Made by a program: the position numbers and the translations under genes. A stretch of DNA of 64,000 bases from Stenotrophomonas bentonitica (GTDB lineage Bacteria > Pseudomonadota > Gammaproteobacteria > Xanthomonadales > Xanthomonadaceae), in contig NZ_PKQP01000004.1 in assembly GCF_002887735.1 (NCBI RefSeq), positions 336,666 through 400,665 on the forward strand, in the 5' to 3' direction. How positions within the stretch are numbered: the first letter of the stretch is position 1; each line of letters opens with the position of its first letter. Positions 52,005 through 60,855 of the stretch are shown here, one piece after another. The notes beneath the pieces are model-generated. The model had not been told where the DNA came from and ran no database searches. It worked only from the letters and a program-made list of their open reading frames with translations.

Positions 52005-54226
52005 GGCAGGGCCTCAACAGGGGTATCGGACAGCAACGGCGCGGTGGCCGTCAGCGGGTTGTCGCCCATGCGCAGGGTCGGTTCCCCGACGCGATGGCTG
52101 AAACGGATGCGGCCGCTGCGGTCGAAGCGGTTGTCGCGGATGCTGGCGAACTGCACGCCATGCAGGCGCAGGCTGGTGTCATCGGCCACCCCTGCCTGCT
52201 CGAACTGGTTGCCGTGCACCTGCAGCGCCGGACCGAAGGTGCTTTCGTCGGTGCCGCCGCGATACAGGTTCACCACCGGCCCGCCGATGCGGCGGAACGT
52301 GGAGTCCAGCAGATCCACCTGCTCGGCGTTGTAGGTGCCCAGGTCATCGGTCTCGGCGGCCGCGGCGATCACACTGCCGGTGATGTCCTCCACCGTGACG
52401 TTCGAGAGCGCGATCCGCGCGGCCAGGCTGCCCTTGCCGGTGGCGATCACATCGAAGGCCTTGTTGGCGGTCAGCCCGTGCACGTGGCTGTCTTCCAGCA
52501 GGAGCGTGTAGTTGAACGCCTGGCTGCCCGGCGGCACGCGGATCACCGCATTGCCGGCCGCATCCGGTGCGAGCGCACCGTCGATGTCCAGTCGCGCCAG
52601 TCGCAGCGAACCGCCCACACTGATCTCGAACAGGCTGGGCCGCGAGAACTGCACGCTGGCCTGGCCACGCGCGGGACCTGCCACGCTCAAGGGATGGTCC
52701 ACCGCGAGCACCTGGCTCACGGTGTAGCGGCCACACTGCAACTGCAGCCGGTCGCCCGGGGCGCTGGCTGCCACGGCGGCGGTCAGGGTGTCCTCGCCCG
52801 GCGCGACCGTGCGTACCGCGCCGCTGTCCAGGGCGGTGGTGGTCAGGGTCTTGGGGTACCAGTCCACGCCGACCTGGTCGCGGGCGATCGGGGCCAGATC
52901 GCGCGGGGCCCCGGCATCGAGCGCCGCGGTGGGGTAGAGCAGGCCGTTGGGCGCGCGCTGCAGGGTCAGGGAATGGCCGCTGACACCGCCGGGGAAGCCG
53001 GGCGATACGGCCGGGCTCTGCACGTTGCCGGCGAAGGTGATGCCGGAGAGGTCACCCTGCGCGCGCAGCAGCTCGCGTTTGCCATCGCCGATGAAGAGGT
53101 TGCCGGCGATGCGGCTGTTCACCGGCATCGCGTTGCGCTCCTCATCCAGCCCCGCGCCGAGCAGCACGGTGCCGACCTGGATGAAGCTGTTGCGTTCGAT
53201 CACCGCGTGATCGATCTGCTCGTAGCGGTTCAACGGCGCGTCGTGGGTACCGGCCATCACACTCAAGGCCGCGGCGAAGTTGTCGCCGGCGATGCCTTCA
53301 AAGTAATTGTCGCGCACGGTCTGGTGGCGGTTGATCACACGCACCCCGCCGGTATGCGCCTTGCCATGGCCGAGGAACACATTGCGTTCGACCCGATTGC
53401 CGTGGCCGTGACGCAGCACCAGCGAGCCGCGCGAGTCCTGGAAGACGTTGCCCCGGTAGATGTTGCCGCCGGACTTGTTGGAGACGATCTCCACCTCGCC
53501 ATCGCACTGCTCGAACCAGTTGTTCTCCACCACGGTGCGCGAGTCCGACTGCGAATCGTGGCTGGTGCCGATGCGCATCGTCTCGCCGCCGTTGGAACCG
53601 AGGTTGGGGCGCGGGCCGAACCAGTTGTGGTCGATGCGGTGCTGGTTGTCCAGGCCGCTGGTGGCGTTGCGCACCACCACCAGGGTGGTGCCCGCATTGG
53701 TCTTGCCGACCAGCTGGTTGTGGTCGAAGCGGTTGTGCTGGCCGTACAGCGCCACCCAGTGATCGGACTGCTGGCGATCCGGCTTGTTGTAGCGGTCGAT
53801 CACGATCCCGGTCACCCGGCTGTGGTTGGCCCACTCACTGGCTGACCGCCGGAACGACACCACTTCGCCACCCGGCGCCCAACCATCGCGGAAGACGAGG
53901 TTGGAGACCTCCAGGTGCTCACCGGCCAGACGCAGCTGGGACTGGCCGCTGAGAATCCCCTTGCCGGGGGTCTGCGCCGTCAACTTAATTGGTTGACCAA
54001 TTTTGCCGGTTCCCCGGAAAAGCAGGTCCACGTCGCGCCAGACGCCGTCCGCCAGGATCACCGTATCGCCGGGGGCGAGGGCGCGTACGGCGGTGGCATA
54101 GGCAGCAGCGTCGCGCACCAGATAATCGGCCGCCACGGCAGGGAATGCCGCTAGGGACAGGCTCAACAGCAAGGCCTTGGCCATGGGACGCCGCGCCAAC
54201 GGCGCCTGCGAGTGTTGCAAAGTCAC
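52001..54226 (-). CDS. Alginate lyase, polysaccharide lyase family 6 (chondroitinase-B-like)
   Basis: A 741-residue exported lyase. The signal peptide runs through residue 33 (SLSLAAFPAVAA). The N-terminal parallel beta-helix contains the PL6 catalytic motifs: NGGETMRIG (212-220), SNKSGGN with Lys251 as base, and RHGHGN with Arg272 as acid. A second beta-helix follows, from about 400. It makes unsaturated oligomers from alginate, feeding PL17. The start is GTG 54226 with GGAGGGT 7 nt upstream; ATG 54184 would also leave a leader. It is the first gene of the alginate operon. An AT-rich stretch in codons 73-81 carries a candidate operator (see site at 53988). Confidence 0.92.
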   Translation of the reverse strand: MTLQHSQAPLARRPMAKALLLSLSLAAFPAVAADYLVRDAAAYATAVRALAPGDTVILADGVWRDVDLLFRGTGKIGQPIKLTAQTPGKGILSGQSQLRLAGEHLEVSNLVFRDGWAPGGEVVSFRRSASEWANHSRVTGIVIDRYNKPDRQQSDHWVALYGQHNRFDHNQLVGKTNAGTTLVVVRNATSGLDNQHRIDHNWFGPRPNLGSNGGETMRIGTSHDSQSDSRTVVENNWFEQCDGEVEIVSNKSGGNIYRGNVFQDSRGSLVLRHGHGNRVERNVFLGHGKAHTGGVRVINRHQTVRDNYFEGIAGDNFAAALSVMAGTHDAPLNRYEQIDHAVIERNSFIQVGTVLLGAGLDEERNAMPVNSRIAGNLFIGDGKRELLRAQGDLSGITFAGNVQSPAVSPGFPGGVSGHSLTLQRAPNGLLYPTAALDAGAPRDLAPIARDQVGVDWYPKTLTTTALDSGAVRTVAPGEDTLTAAVAASAPGDRLQLQCGRYTVSQVLAVDHPLSVAGPARGQASVQFSRPSLFEISVGGSLRLARLDIDGALAPDAAGNAVIRVPPGSQAFNYTLLLEDSHVHGLTANKAFDVIATGKGSLAARIALSNVTVEDITGSVIAAAAETDDLGTYNAEQVDLLDSTFRRIGGPVVNLYRGGTDESTFGPALQVHGNQFEQAGVADDTSLRLHGVQFASIRDNRFDRSGRIRFSHRVGEPTLRMGDNPLTATAPLLSDTPVEALP
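53988..54003. promoter_or_regulatory. Intragenic UxuR/ExuR-like operator candidate within the PL6 gene
   Basis: On the minus strand the sequence is AATTGGTCAACCAATT: 7-bp perfect arms around CA. It closely follows the GntR/FCD-type uronate-regulator consensus (AAATTGGTATACCAATTT). The host gene reads AAA ATT GGT CAA CCA ATT AAG TTG here, a run of codons rare in the surrounding GC-rich genes. It lies about 225 nt inside the coding region. The GntR/FCD regulator encoded at 57486 is the natural candidate ligand. Confidence 0.6.
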
Positions 54227-54311
54227 GGGCTTACCCTCCCAGATGGACCGTGGCGACTGACGCGAGCCACGATCCTAACAGGTTGCCGTGCGCGGACGTC
54301 AACCACAATCG

Positions 54312-54338
54312 CATACCACTTTAGGCGCATGTGGTATG
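54312..54338. promoter_or_regulatory. Inverted repeat CATACCAC-N11-GTGGTATG in the divergent promoter
   Basis: 8-bp perfect arms at 54312-54319 and 54331-54338 lie 86 nt upstream of the PL6 start, in the gap 54227-54507. Spacing is one helical turn between arms, as for a dimer operator. Candidate binding site of the nearby GntR protein or another regulator controlling the leftward operon. Confidence 0.5.
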
Positions 54339-54419
54339 TGATTTGCGCATTTTTCTGCTGCGTCCGCACATTAATTCCATGCAAAGTGGTCTGGACGGTG
54401 GTGTGGGGTAGACTTTAGT

Positions 54420-54448
54420 ACCAATTCATTGACATTGGTTCATCAGTC
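54420..54448 (+). promoter_or_regulatory. Candidate promoter/operator of the alginate receptor gene
   Basis: ACCAAT-N8-ATTGGT (54420-54439) surrounds a perfect -35 hexamer TTGACA (54429-54434). The half-site ATTGGT continues into ATTGGT-TC-ATCAGT, a weaker version of the motif at 53988. A clear -10 box is not seen. A repressor bound here would cover the -35 region of the receptor gene, which starts 60 nt downstream. Confidence 0.45.
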
Positions 54449-54507
54449 GTGAATCTTCCGGATCGAATCCGTGTAATCGGACGATCCATCCTGGGAGGGA
54501 GATCACG

Positions 54508-57399
54508 ATGTTGCATGACCGCCGTACGGCCTCACCACGAGGCCTCCGCCGCACCGCGCTGCACAGCGCGCTGTTCTATGCCCTGTGTGCCACCGCGGCC
54601 CTGCCGCTGGCCCACGCACAGGACGCCGATGCCCCGGCCTCGCCGCCGGGGCAAGCCACCACGCTGGATCAGGTCCAGGTGACCGGCATCCGCGGCACCA
54701 TCCAGACCTCGATCGACAAGAAGCGCGAGGAGACCGTGGTCTCCGACGTACTGGCGGCCGACGACATCGGCGACCTGCCGGCGCTGTCCATCGGTGAAGC
54801 GATCGAAACCATCACCGGCGCCTCCACCCACCGCGAAAAAGGCGGTGCGTCGGAAATTTCCATCCGCGGCCTGGGCCCGTTCCTGGGTTCGTCCACCTTC
54901 AATGGCCGCGAGGCCACCAACGGCAGCGGCGACCGCTCGGTCAACTTCAACCAGTTCCCGTCCGAGCTGATCAACACCGTGGCGATCTACAAGACCCAGC
55001 GTGCCGACTTCGTCGAAGGCGGTGTGGCGGGCACGATCAACATGGAGACGGTCAAACCGCTGGAGTACGGCAAACGCACGTTCCAGCTCGATGGTCGCGG
55101 CACCTGGCAGGATTACGACGACCGCCTCAAGGACAAGGACGGCGTCGGCTGGCGCGGTACCGCCAGTTACATCGATCAGTTCGACATGGGCAACGCCGGC
55201 AAGCTCGGTGTCTCCATCGGCGTACAGGCGCTGGAAGGCAGCAACCCGGAAGAGATGTTCTCCAGCAGCTCCACCTGGGTGGCCTGCGATGGCCGTGAAG
55301 TGGTCGGGGCGACGCGTAACTGCACCCAGGTCAACGGCAACCAGGTCGCCAATGGCGTGCCGTACTACCTGGTGCCCAGCAGCCGCATCTATCGCCAGTT
55401 CATCGAACACGACAAGCGCGATTCGCAGTTCGCCGCGCTGCAGTGGCGCCCCAGCGACCTGGTGGAAGTGAACCTGGACTACCAGCACTCCAAGCGCGAT
55501 TACACCGAAGACCGCTCGGATCTGTCGCTGTCTTCGATGATGCGCAACCTCAACAACCGCGTGGTCACCGATGATGGCGCGCTGCTGCACCACACCGGCA
55601 GCACCACGGTCGATTCCACCGGCAATTTCCTGGAGCGCCAGGAGGAATACACCGGCGGCGGGCTCAACGTGATCTTCCGGCCGAGCCCGGCGTGGACGCT
55701 GTCCACCGATCTGTCCTATTCCAACACCGAGCGCGATCAGATCGAACGCAGCACCCGCCTGCGCGCCGGCCGCACCGACGTCAACGGCAGGCCGGTTGGC
55801 GGCATCAAGAACACCCGCTATGTCGATTACACCTACGATTACAGCGGCGATGTGCCGAGCATCACCCTGGATCCGGCGTTCGATGTGAACAATCCGGACA
55901 ACTTCACCGACTCGGCCCTGGTGCGTCGTCGCCAGCAGCACCGCGAGCACACCATCCGTGCTGGCCGCTTCGATGCCACGTTCACCCCGGAAAGCGGCTT
56001 CTTCACCGCCATCAAGGGCGGCCTGCGCCGCTCCGAGGCGACCTACACCGATTACACCGACACGGTGGATGTGACCACCACGAACGTCGCGGCGATCCGC
56101 GCCGCCAACCTCGCCTGCCGCCAGGCGTTCCCGCAGGACGATTTCCTGGCCAATGCCAGCGGCAACACCATCGACCAGTGGGCCAGCTTCGACAGTCGCT
56201 GCCTGTTCAAGGCGTTCACCGGCGTGGACGATACCGGCCTGAGCGCGGACCTGCGCAACCCGGCCAACAACGATGTCACCGAGAAAACCAGCGCGCTGTA
56301 CCTGATGGGCGACTACAGCACCGAATGGTTCGGCCTGCCGGTGACCGGCAATATCGGCGTGCGTGGTGTGCGCACCGAAGTGCGCTCGGTCGGCCTGCGC
56401 AGCGGTCTGGATGTGATCAACAATCCCGACGGTACCGTGACCCTGGAACCCACCGGCGATTTCACCTCGCAGGTGCTCAAATCCAGCAATACTGAATGGC
56501 TGCCCAGCTTCAACGCCGCCTTCGAACTGCGTCCGGACCTGCTGCTGCGCGTCGGTGCGTATCGGGCGATGTCGCGCCCGGACCTGGCCGCTGAAGGCTT
56601 TGGCCGCACCTTCAACCTGGGTGAGGTGGATACCGAGTTCAACAGCGTGGGCGATGCGCTGCGCAGCATCACGGCCACCGGCAACCCGCGCGCCAAGCCG
56701 TTGATGTCGTGGAACGGCGACCTCTCGCTGGAGTGGTATGCCAACGAAGACACCATGTTGTCCGGTGCGCTGTACTACAAGCAGTTCAACGGCGGCTCGA
56801 TGCCGGTGATCGTCAACGAAACCTTCGATATCGATGGCCAGAGCGTGACCGTGCCGGTGGAGCAGCTGGCCACCAGCGACCAGAAGAGCGATCTGTTCGG
56901 CGTGGAGTTCACCGCCTCGCACAGCTTCTCCTACCTGCCGGGGATCTTCTCCGGGCTGGGCGTGAAGGCCAGCTACAACTACGCCGATTCCAACTTCAAG
57001 ACCGAAGACCTGCGCCTGGGCGAATCCACCGACCCGGCCACCGGCGTGGTGACCCCGGGCATCGTCGAGCCGGCCAACATCTTCGGCCTGTCCAAGCACG
57101 TGGCCTCGGCGCAGGTGTACTGGGGCCTGGGCAGGCTCGATCTGCAGGCGATCTACAAGTACCGCTCCGACTATTACCAGCAGTTTGTCGGTGACCCGTC
57201 GCAGAACCGCTATGTGCGTGACAATGGTTCGCTGGACTTCCGCGCCACCTACAAGGTGAACAAGCACCTGTCGCTGTCGCTGTCGGCCAGCAACCTCACC
57301 GATGAGCCGCGGGTATCGGATATGCCCATCCTCGGCAGCTTCCGCGAGTACACCACGTACGGGCGGCGGTATTATCTGGGGGTGCGCTACCGCTTCTGA
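54508..57399 (+). CDS. TonB-dependent receptor for alginate oligosaccharides (inferred ligand)
   Basis: A 963-residue outer-membrane receptor. Leader (residues 1-38) ends at AALPLAHAQ. The plug shows VQVTGIRGTIQTSIDKKREE, then DIGDLPALSIGEAIETITGA, and EISIRGLGPFLGSSTFNGRE, typical of the xanthomonad/caulobacter TonB receptor group. The barrel ends in YYLGVRYRF with terminal Phe. The ligand is inferred only from its position: divergent from alginate lyase genes and upstream of a GntR regulator. GGGAGG (54492-54497 region) is its ribosome-binding site. It may form a transcript with the regulator downstream, although a hairpin intervenes. Confidence 0.9.
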   Translation: MLHDRRTASPRGLRRTALHSALFYALCATAALPLAHAQDADAPASPPGQATTLDQVQVTGIRGTIQTSIDKKREETVVSDVLAADDIGDLPALSIGEAIETITGASTHREKGGASEISIRGLGPFLGSSTFNGREATNGSGDRSVNFNQFPSELINTVAIYKTQRADFVEGGVAGTINMETVKPLEYGKRTFQLDGRGTWQDYDDRLKDKDGVGWRGTASYIDQFDMGNAGKLGVSIGVQALEGSNPEEMFSSSSTWVACDGREVVGATRNCTQVNGNQVANGVPYYLVPSSRIYRQFIEHDKRDSQFAALQWRPSDLVEVNLDYQHSKRDYTEDRSDLSLSSMMRNLNNRVVTDDGALLHHTGSTTVDSTGNFLERQEEYTGGGLNVIFRPSPAWTLSTDLSYSNTERDQIERSTRLRAGRTDVNGRPVGGIKNTRYVDYTYDYSGDVPSITLDPAFDVNNPDNFTDSALVRRRQQHREHTIRAGRFDATFTPESGFFTAIKGGLRRSEATYTDYTDTVDVTTTNVAAIRAANLACRQAFPQDDFLANASGNTIDQWASFDSRCLFKAFTGVDDTGLSADLRNPANNDVTEKTSALYLMGDYSTEWFGLPVTGNIGVRGVRTEVRSVGLRSGLDVINNPDGTVTLEPTGDFTSQVLKSSNTEWLPSFNAAFELRPDLLLRVGAYRAMSRPDLAAEGFGRTFNLGEVDTEFNSVGDALRSITATGNPRAKPLMSWNGDLSLEWYANEDTMLSGALYYKQFNGGSMPVIVNETFDIDGQSVTVPVEQLATSDQKSDLFGVEFTASHSFSYLPGIFSGLGVKASYNYADSNFKTEDLRLGESTDPATGVVTPGIVEPANIFGLSKHVASAQVYWGLGRLDLQAIYKYRSDYYQQFVGDPSQNRYVRDNGSLDFRATYKVNKHLSLSLSASNLTDEPRVSDMPILGSFREYTTYGRRYYLGVRYRF

Positions 57400-57406
57400 G
57401 GTCAGT

Positions 57407-57429
57407 GGCGCGGTTTTTCCGACCGCGCC
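57407..57429 (+). terminator. Hairpin between receptor and regulator genes
   Basis: GGCGCGGT, TTTTCCG, ACCGCGCC pairs over 8 bp, starting 8 nt after the receptor stop. No T-run follows; the T stretch is in the loop. It may attenuate transcription into the regulator gene. Confidence 0.35.
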
Positions 57430-57485
57430 GCTCTCTGAAGGCGCGGTCGCGTGTCGGTCCCCAGCCACCTGTCAGCAGGCCTTTG

Positions 57486-58232
57486 ATGATGTCCGAACCC
57501 CGTCTGTACCAGTCCATTGCCGCCGAAATCGTCGCGCTGATCGAGAAGGGCGAATTCCCGCCGGGCTCGCGCCTGCCGGGCGAACGCGACCTGGCCGAAC
57601 GCCTGGGCGTGAGCCGGGTGACGGTGCGCGAGGCGGAAATCGCGCTGGAAGCGCAGGGCCTGATCACCATCAAGACCGGCTCGGGCGTTTACGTGAAGGC
57701 CAAACCGTCACAGGCGCCGGGCGCACTGCCCGATGTCTCGGCGTTCGACCTGACCGCCGCCCGCGCGGTGATCGAGGCCGAGGCCGCAGCGATGGCGGCC
57801 AGCCGCATCACCGATGCCGAACTGGAGGACCTGGCCGGCCTGATCGCGGCCATGGTCGACCCCAATTCGGGCGAAGCGGCGGCCAGCGAGGCCGACCGCC
57901 AGTTCCACCTCTCGATCGCGCGGATCGCCGGCAACCCGGTGGTGGAGCACTGCGTGCAGCTGATCTGGCGGATGCGCAACGAACTGCCGCGGGTCAAGCA
58001 GGTGTATGCCAACGTCTGCCACAACGACGATGACACCCGCGACGAGGAACACACCCGGATTCTGGACGCCCTGCGCCAGCGTGATCCGGCAGCGGCGCGG
58101 CTGGCCATGCGCAACCACTTCCAGCGGCTGTTCGAATCGATGCTGGAAGCCACCGAGAATGAAGCGCTGGCCGAAATCCGCCGGCGGACCCAGCAGGACC
58201 GCGAACGCTTCATGGCCGCGACCGGGCACTGA
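57486..58232 (+). CDS. GntR-family transcriptional regulator, FCD (FadR/UxuR) type
   Basis: A 248-residue regulator. The winged helix at 1-75 is GntR type: IAAEIVALIEKGEFPPGSRL, PGERDLAERLGVSRVTVREA, LEAQGLITIKTGSGVYVK. The C-terminal FCD domain has metal-binding residues Asp and His in EADRQFHLSIARIAGNPVVE, and a later His in LAMRNHFQRLF. This is the UxuR/ExuR/KdgR-like branch that senses uronate or KDG-type acids. The start codon is one of two adjacent ATGs (57486 or 57489). It should control the lyase operon and receptor, releasing DNA on binding a pathway sugar acid. Confidence 0.93.
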   Translation: MMSEPRLYQSIAAEIVALIEKGEFPPGSRLPGERDLAERLGVSRVTVREAEIALEAQGLITIKTGSGVYVKAKPSQAPGALPDVSAFDLTAARAVIEAEAAAMAASRITDAELEDLAGLIAAMVDPNSGEAAASEADRQFHLSIARIAGNPVVEHCVQLIWRMRNELPRVKQVYANVCHNDDDTRDEEHTRILDALRQRDPAAARLAMRNHFQRLFESMLEATENEALAEIRRRTQQDRERFMAATGH

Positions 58233-58253
58233 GCCCGGCGCGCGCCGGCGCGA

Positions 58254-58643
58254 TTACTCGCCCTGGTACTGCTTCTCTTCGACCAGCTGCGAGCCGGCGA
58301 TGCGGTTGATCTCGTTCTTCACCTTGACCCGCTCGCCATTGGTGCCATAGACACCGCGCGCCAGCTGGATGAAGGCATCGTCGAAGACCTGCACTGCTTC
58401 CTTGTCGCGCAGCTGGTCCTGGATCTCCCACATGCGCTCGTTGATCGCCTTGAGCTGCGTCTTCAATGCTTCCAGCCCCGGCTGAGCACTTACCTGCTGC
58501 TGCCACAGCGGCCACAGGCCCTCGAGTTCCTTGCGGACGTTGGCGTTCTTGCCGGCATCGGTGATGCGTTCGGCCTTGATTTCCAGGATGGTGATCTTGT
58601 CGATCAGCTCGCCAATCGATACCGGGGTCAGGATCGCGTCCAC
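58254..58643 (-). CDS. DUF6165 family protein
   Basis: A 129-residue helical protein. It begins MDAILTPVSIGELIDKITIL followed by EIKAERI and has a coiled-coil-like middle (LKTQLKAINERMWEIQDQLR). I recognise it as the conserved small protein now called DUF6165; no function is known. It has no signal peptide. It converges on the GntR gene with a 21-nt gap rich in GGCGCGCGCC. It starts near 58643, with 175 bp free before the porin gene. Confidence 0.78.
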   Translation of the reverse strand: MDAILTPVSIGELIDKITILEIKAERITDAGKNANVRKELEGLWPLWQQQVSAQPGLEALKTQLKAINERMWEIQDQLRDKEAVQVFDDAFIQLARGVYGTNGERVKVKNEINRIAGSQLVEEKQYQGE

Positions 58644-58818
58644 GCCATTACTCGCAACAGGTCAGAGTGGGCATGATACCGCGCACCTCCCGGCGCCACC
58701 CTGACGCAGGATTTACAGAAACGTTGCGCCGATCGCGCGGCGGCGCCATGGCGACTTTACGCGGTGCCCGCGGACACTGTCGCTCTCGACGGCGCAGCCG
58801 TCATCTGGAGCGGGACAC

Positions 58819-59517
58819 GTGGTGGGTAAACAATCAAAACAGCGCCTGCGCGGCGGCGTGGTGCTGGTGGGGCTGATCATGAGCGGGGCGGCGGCGGCCG
58901 CGGTGGACGGCAACGCGACGCTGACTTCGGACTATGTCTGGCGCGGCAGCTCGCAGAGCGACGGCGATCCGGCCGTGCAGGCGGGCGTGAAACTCAGTGC
59001 GTCCAACGGCTGGTATGCCTCGGCGTGGGGCTCGGGTGTCTCGTTCCGGCCGGACAACGGCGCGCGCAGCGAGTTTGATCTTGTCGCCGGCTGGAGCGGG
59101 GCGGTGACGCCGGACTGGAGCGTGGACGTCAATCTGACCCGCTACGTCTATCCGTCCGCCACGGTCGATCTGGACTGGACCGAGCTCAATGGCACCGTCA
59201 CCTGGCGGCAGCGCGCCTGGCTGCAGGTCGGCGTCTCCGACAACGCGTTGGCCGGTGGCCATGGCGGCACCTACGCCCAGCTCGGTGCGCGCCTGCCGCT
59301 GGGCGAGCAGTGGCGTGTCGAGGGCGCGGTAGGCCACTACTGGCTGGACAGCGCGCAGGCCGATGACTACCTGCATGGCCAGCTCAGCGCCATCTGGAAG
59401 GTGCACGGCCCGTGGGAGCTGCGCCTCACCGCGCACGACACCGATGGTGCGGCCAAACGCCTGTTCCCCGGCAACGCAGGCTCGCGCGTCGAGTTCGCGG
59501 TACAAACCGCCTTCTGA
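58819..59517 (+). CDS. TorF-family putative porin (Gcw_chp type)
   Basis: A 232-residue outer-membrane protein. Signal peptide with core VVLVGLIMSGAAAAAV, then strands typical of the Gcw_chp/TorF family: NATLTSDYVWRGSSQSDGDP (the family opening motif TSDYVWRG), WYASAWGSGVSF, EFDLVAGWSG, VDVNLTRYVYPS, and AWLQVGVSDNAL. It ends VEFAVQTAF with terminal Phe. About a dozen barrel strands are likely. The start is GTG 58819 behind GGAG. Substrate is unknown. Confidence 0.9.
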   Translation: MVGKQSKQRLRGGVVLVGLIMSGAAAAAVDGNATLTSDYVWRGSSQSDGDPAVQAGVKLSASNGWYASAWGSGVSFRPDNGARSEFDLVAGWSGAVTPDWSVDVNLTRYVYPSATVDLDWTELNGTVTWRQRAWLQVGVSDNALAGGHGGTYAQLGARLPLGEQWRVEGAVGHYWLDSAQADDYLHGQLSAIWKVHGPWELRLTAHDTDGAAKRLFPGNAGSRVEFAVQTAF

Positions 59518-59541
59518 CGGAGCGCCCACCCACCCCGCGCG

Positions 59542-59683
59542 GTAGAGCCGACCGTTGGTCGGCTGCTCGAGCCAACCTCACTCGATATTCCAGACGTCGG
59601 GTGCGAATCCCACCGGGTAGAGCCGACCGTCGGTCGGCTGCCCCAGGCGGCGCGCAATGCCGCCGATCAACGGTCGGCTCTAC
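59542..59683. repeat. Cluster of three GTAG palindromic repeats
   Basis: Copies at 59542-59565 and 59617-59640 (plus orientation, GTAGAGCCGACC core) and at 59664-59683 (minus orientation). The last copy supplies the TAG stop of the MFS gene. The second copy and the inverted third form a stem across 24 nt. Between them lies a short AT-containing spacer (CGATATTCCAGACG). No gene is present here. Confidence 0.85.
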
Positions 59684-60855
59684 CGGCGTACTACCGCCAC
59701 CGTCCACACCGCGATCGCCACCATCGCGACGCCGGCACCGGTCACGCACACGCCGGTCCAGCCGAAGCGATCAAAGACCTGCGCCGAGACCAGTGAGCCC
59801 AGCGAGCCGCCGATGAAATAGCCGGTCATGTAGCCGGCATTGAGCCGGTTGCGGGCGTCCGGACGCAGCGCATAGACCACGTTCTGGTTGCTCACGTGCA
59901 GCAGCTGCGCGGCCAGGTCCAGCACGATCACGCCCAGCACCAGTGCGATCAGCGAGTGCGTGGAAAAGCCCAGCGGCAGCCACGATGCGGCCAGCAGCAC
60001 CAGCGCCACGGTCGTCGCCAGCGCCGCCTTGCCCCGGTCGGCCATGCGCCCGGCCACGCCCGCGGCCAACGTGCCGGCCGCACCGACCAGCCCGAACAGG
60101 CCGATCGTCGCATCGCTGTAGCCATACGGTTCGGCGGCGAGCAGGAACGCCAGTGGCGTCCAGAAGATCGCGAACATCGCAAAGCTCAGCGCACCCAGCA
60201 CGGTGCGCAGGCGGAACACCGGTTCCTGCGCGAACAGCGTACCGATCGAGCGCAGCAGCTGCAGATAGCCCAGCCCGGCGGTCTGATGGAAGCGCGGCAG
60301 ATGCCGATAGAGCATGCCCGTGGTCAGCACCAGCGCGGCCGCGGCGATCCAGTACACGGTGCGCCAGTCGCCCAGCGAGGACAGTGCCCCGGCCACGGTG
60401 CGTGCCAGCAGGATGCCGAGCAGCAGCCCGCTCATCACCGTGCCTACGACCTGGCCGCGTTCTTCGGGCCGCGCCAGCGTGGCCGCGAACGGCACCAGCA
60501 CCTGCGCCACCACCGAGAACAGGCCGGTCAGCGCGGTGCCCACCAGCAGCCACACGAACTGATGGCTGAGCGCGCTCAGCACCAGCCCCGCCGCGGACAG
60601 CAGCGACATCACCACGATCAACCGGCGGCGCTCGAACAGATCGCCCAGCGGCACCAGCAGGATCAGGCCCGCCGCATAGCTCAGCTGGGCGACGGTCACC
60701 ACCGTGCCGGCCCGCGCGAAGGACACGCCGAACTGGCCGGCGATGGTATGCAGCAGCGGCTGCGCGTAGTAGTTGCTGGCCACGGCCACGCCGGTGGCGA
60801 AGGCCATCAGCAGGACCTGCCAACGGCTGAGTGGCGAGGGCGCGTCGTTGCTCAT
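59680..60855 (-). CDS. MFS transporter, drug/sugar efflux type
   Basis: A 391-residue twelve-helix permease. N-terminal ATGVAVASNYYAQPLLHTIA matches a group of uncharacterised MFS exporters (YnfM/AraJ-like). MFS signature region: LVPLGDLFERRRLIVVMSLL after helix 2, and further PFAATLARPEERGQVVGTVM. The C-terminal half has RLNAGYMTGYFIGGSLGSLV. Likely an efflux pump of small solutes; substrate unknown. The stop codon TAG is provided by the GTAG repeat at 59664. The start at 60855 is well placed at the first helix. Confidence 0.9.
   Translation of the reverse strand: MSNDAPSPLSRWQVLLMAFATGVAVASNYYAQPLLHTIAGQFGVSFARAGTVVTVAQLSYAAGLILLVPLGDLFERRRLIVVMSLLSAAGLVLSALSHQFVWLLVGTALTGLFSVVAQVLVPFAATLARPEERGQVVGTVMSGLLLGILLARTVAGALSSLGDWRTVYWIAAAALVLTTGMLYRHLPRFHQTAGLGYLQLLRSIGTLFAQEPVFRLRTVLGALSFAMFAIFWTPLAFLLAAEPYGYSDATIGLFGLVGAAGTLAAGVAGRMADRGKAALATTVALVLLAASWLPLGFSTHSLIALVLGVIVLDLAAQLLHVSNQNVVYALRPDARNRLNAGYMTGYFIGGSLGSLVSAQVFDRFGWTGVCVTGAGVAMVAIAVWTVAVVRR

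Noticed and set aside
49854..52334. 826-codon plus-strand frame opposite the PL17 lyase
   Set aside because: Shadow of a high-GC gene; PL17 active-site motifs are on the minus strand.
54532..57468. 978-codon minus-strand frame opposite the alginate-locus TonB receptor
   Set aside because: Shadow frame; receptor plug and barrel signatures are on the plus strand.
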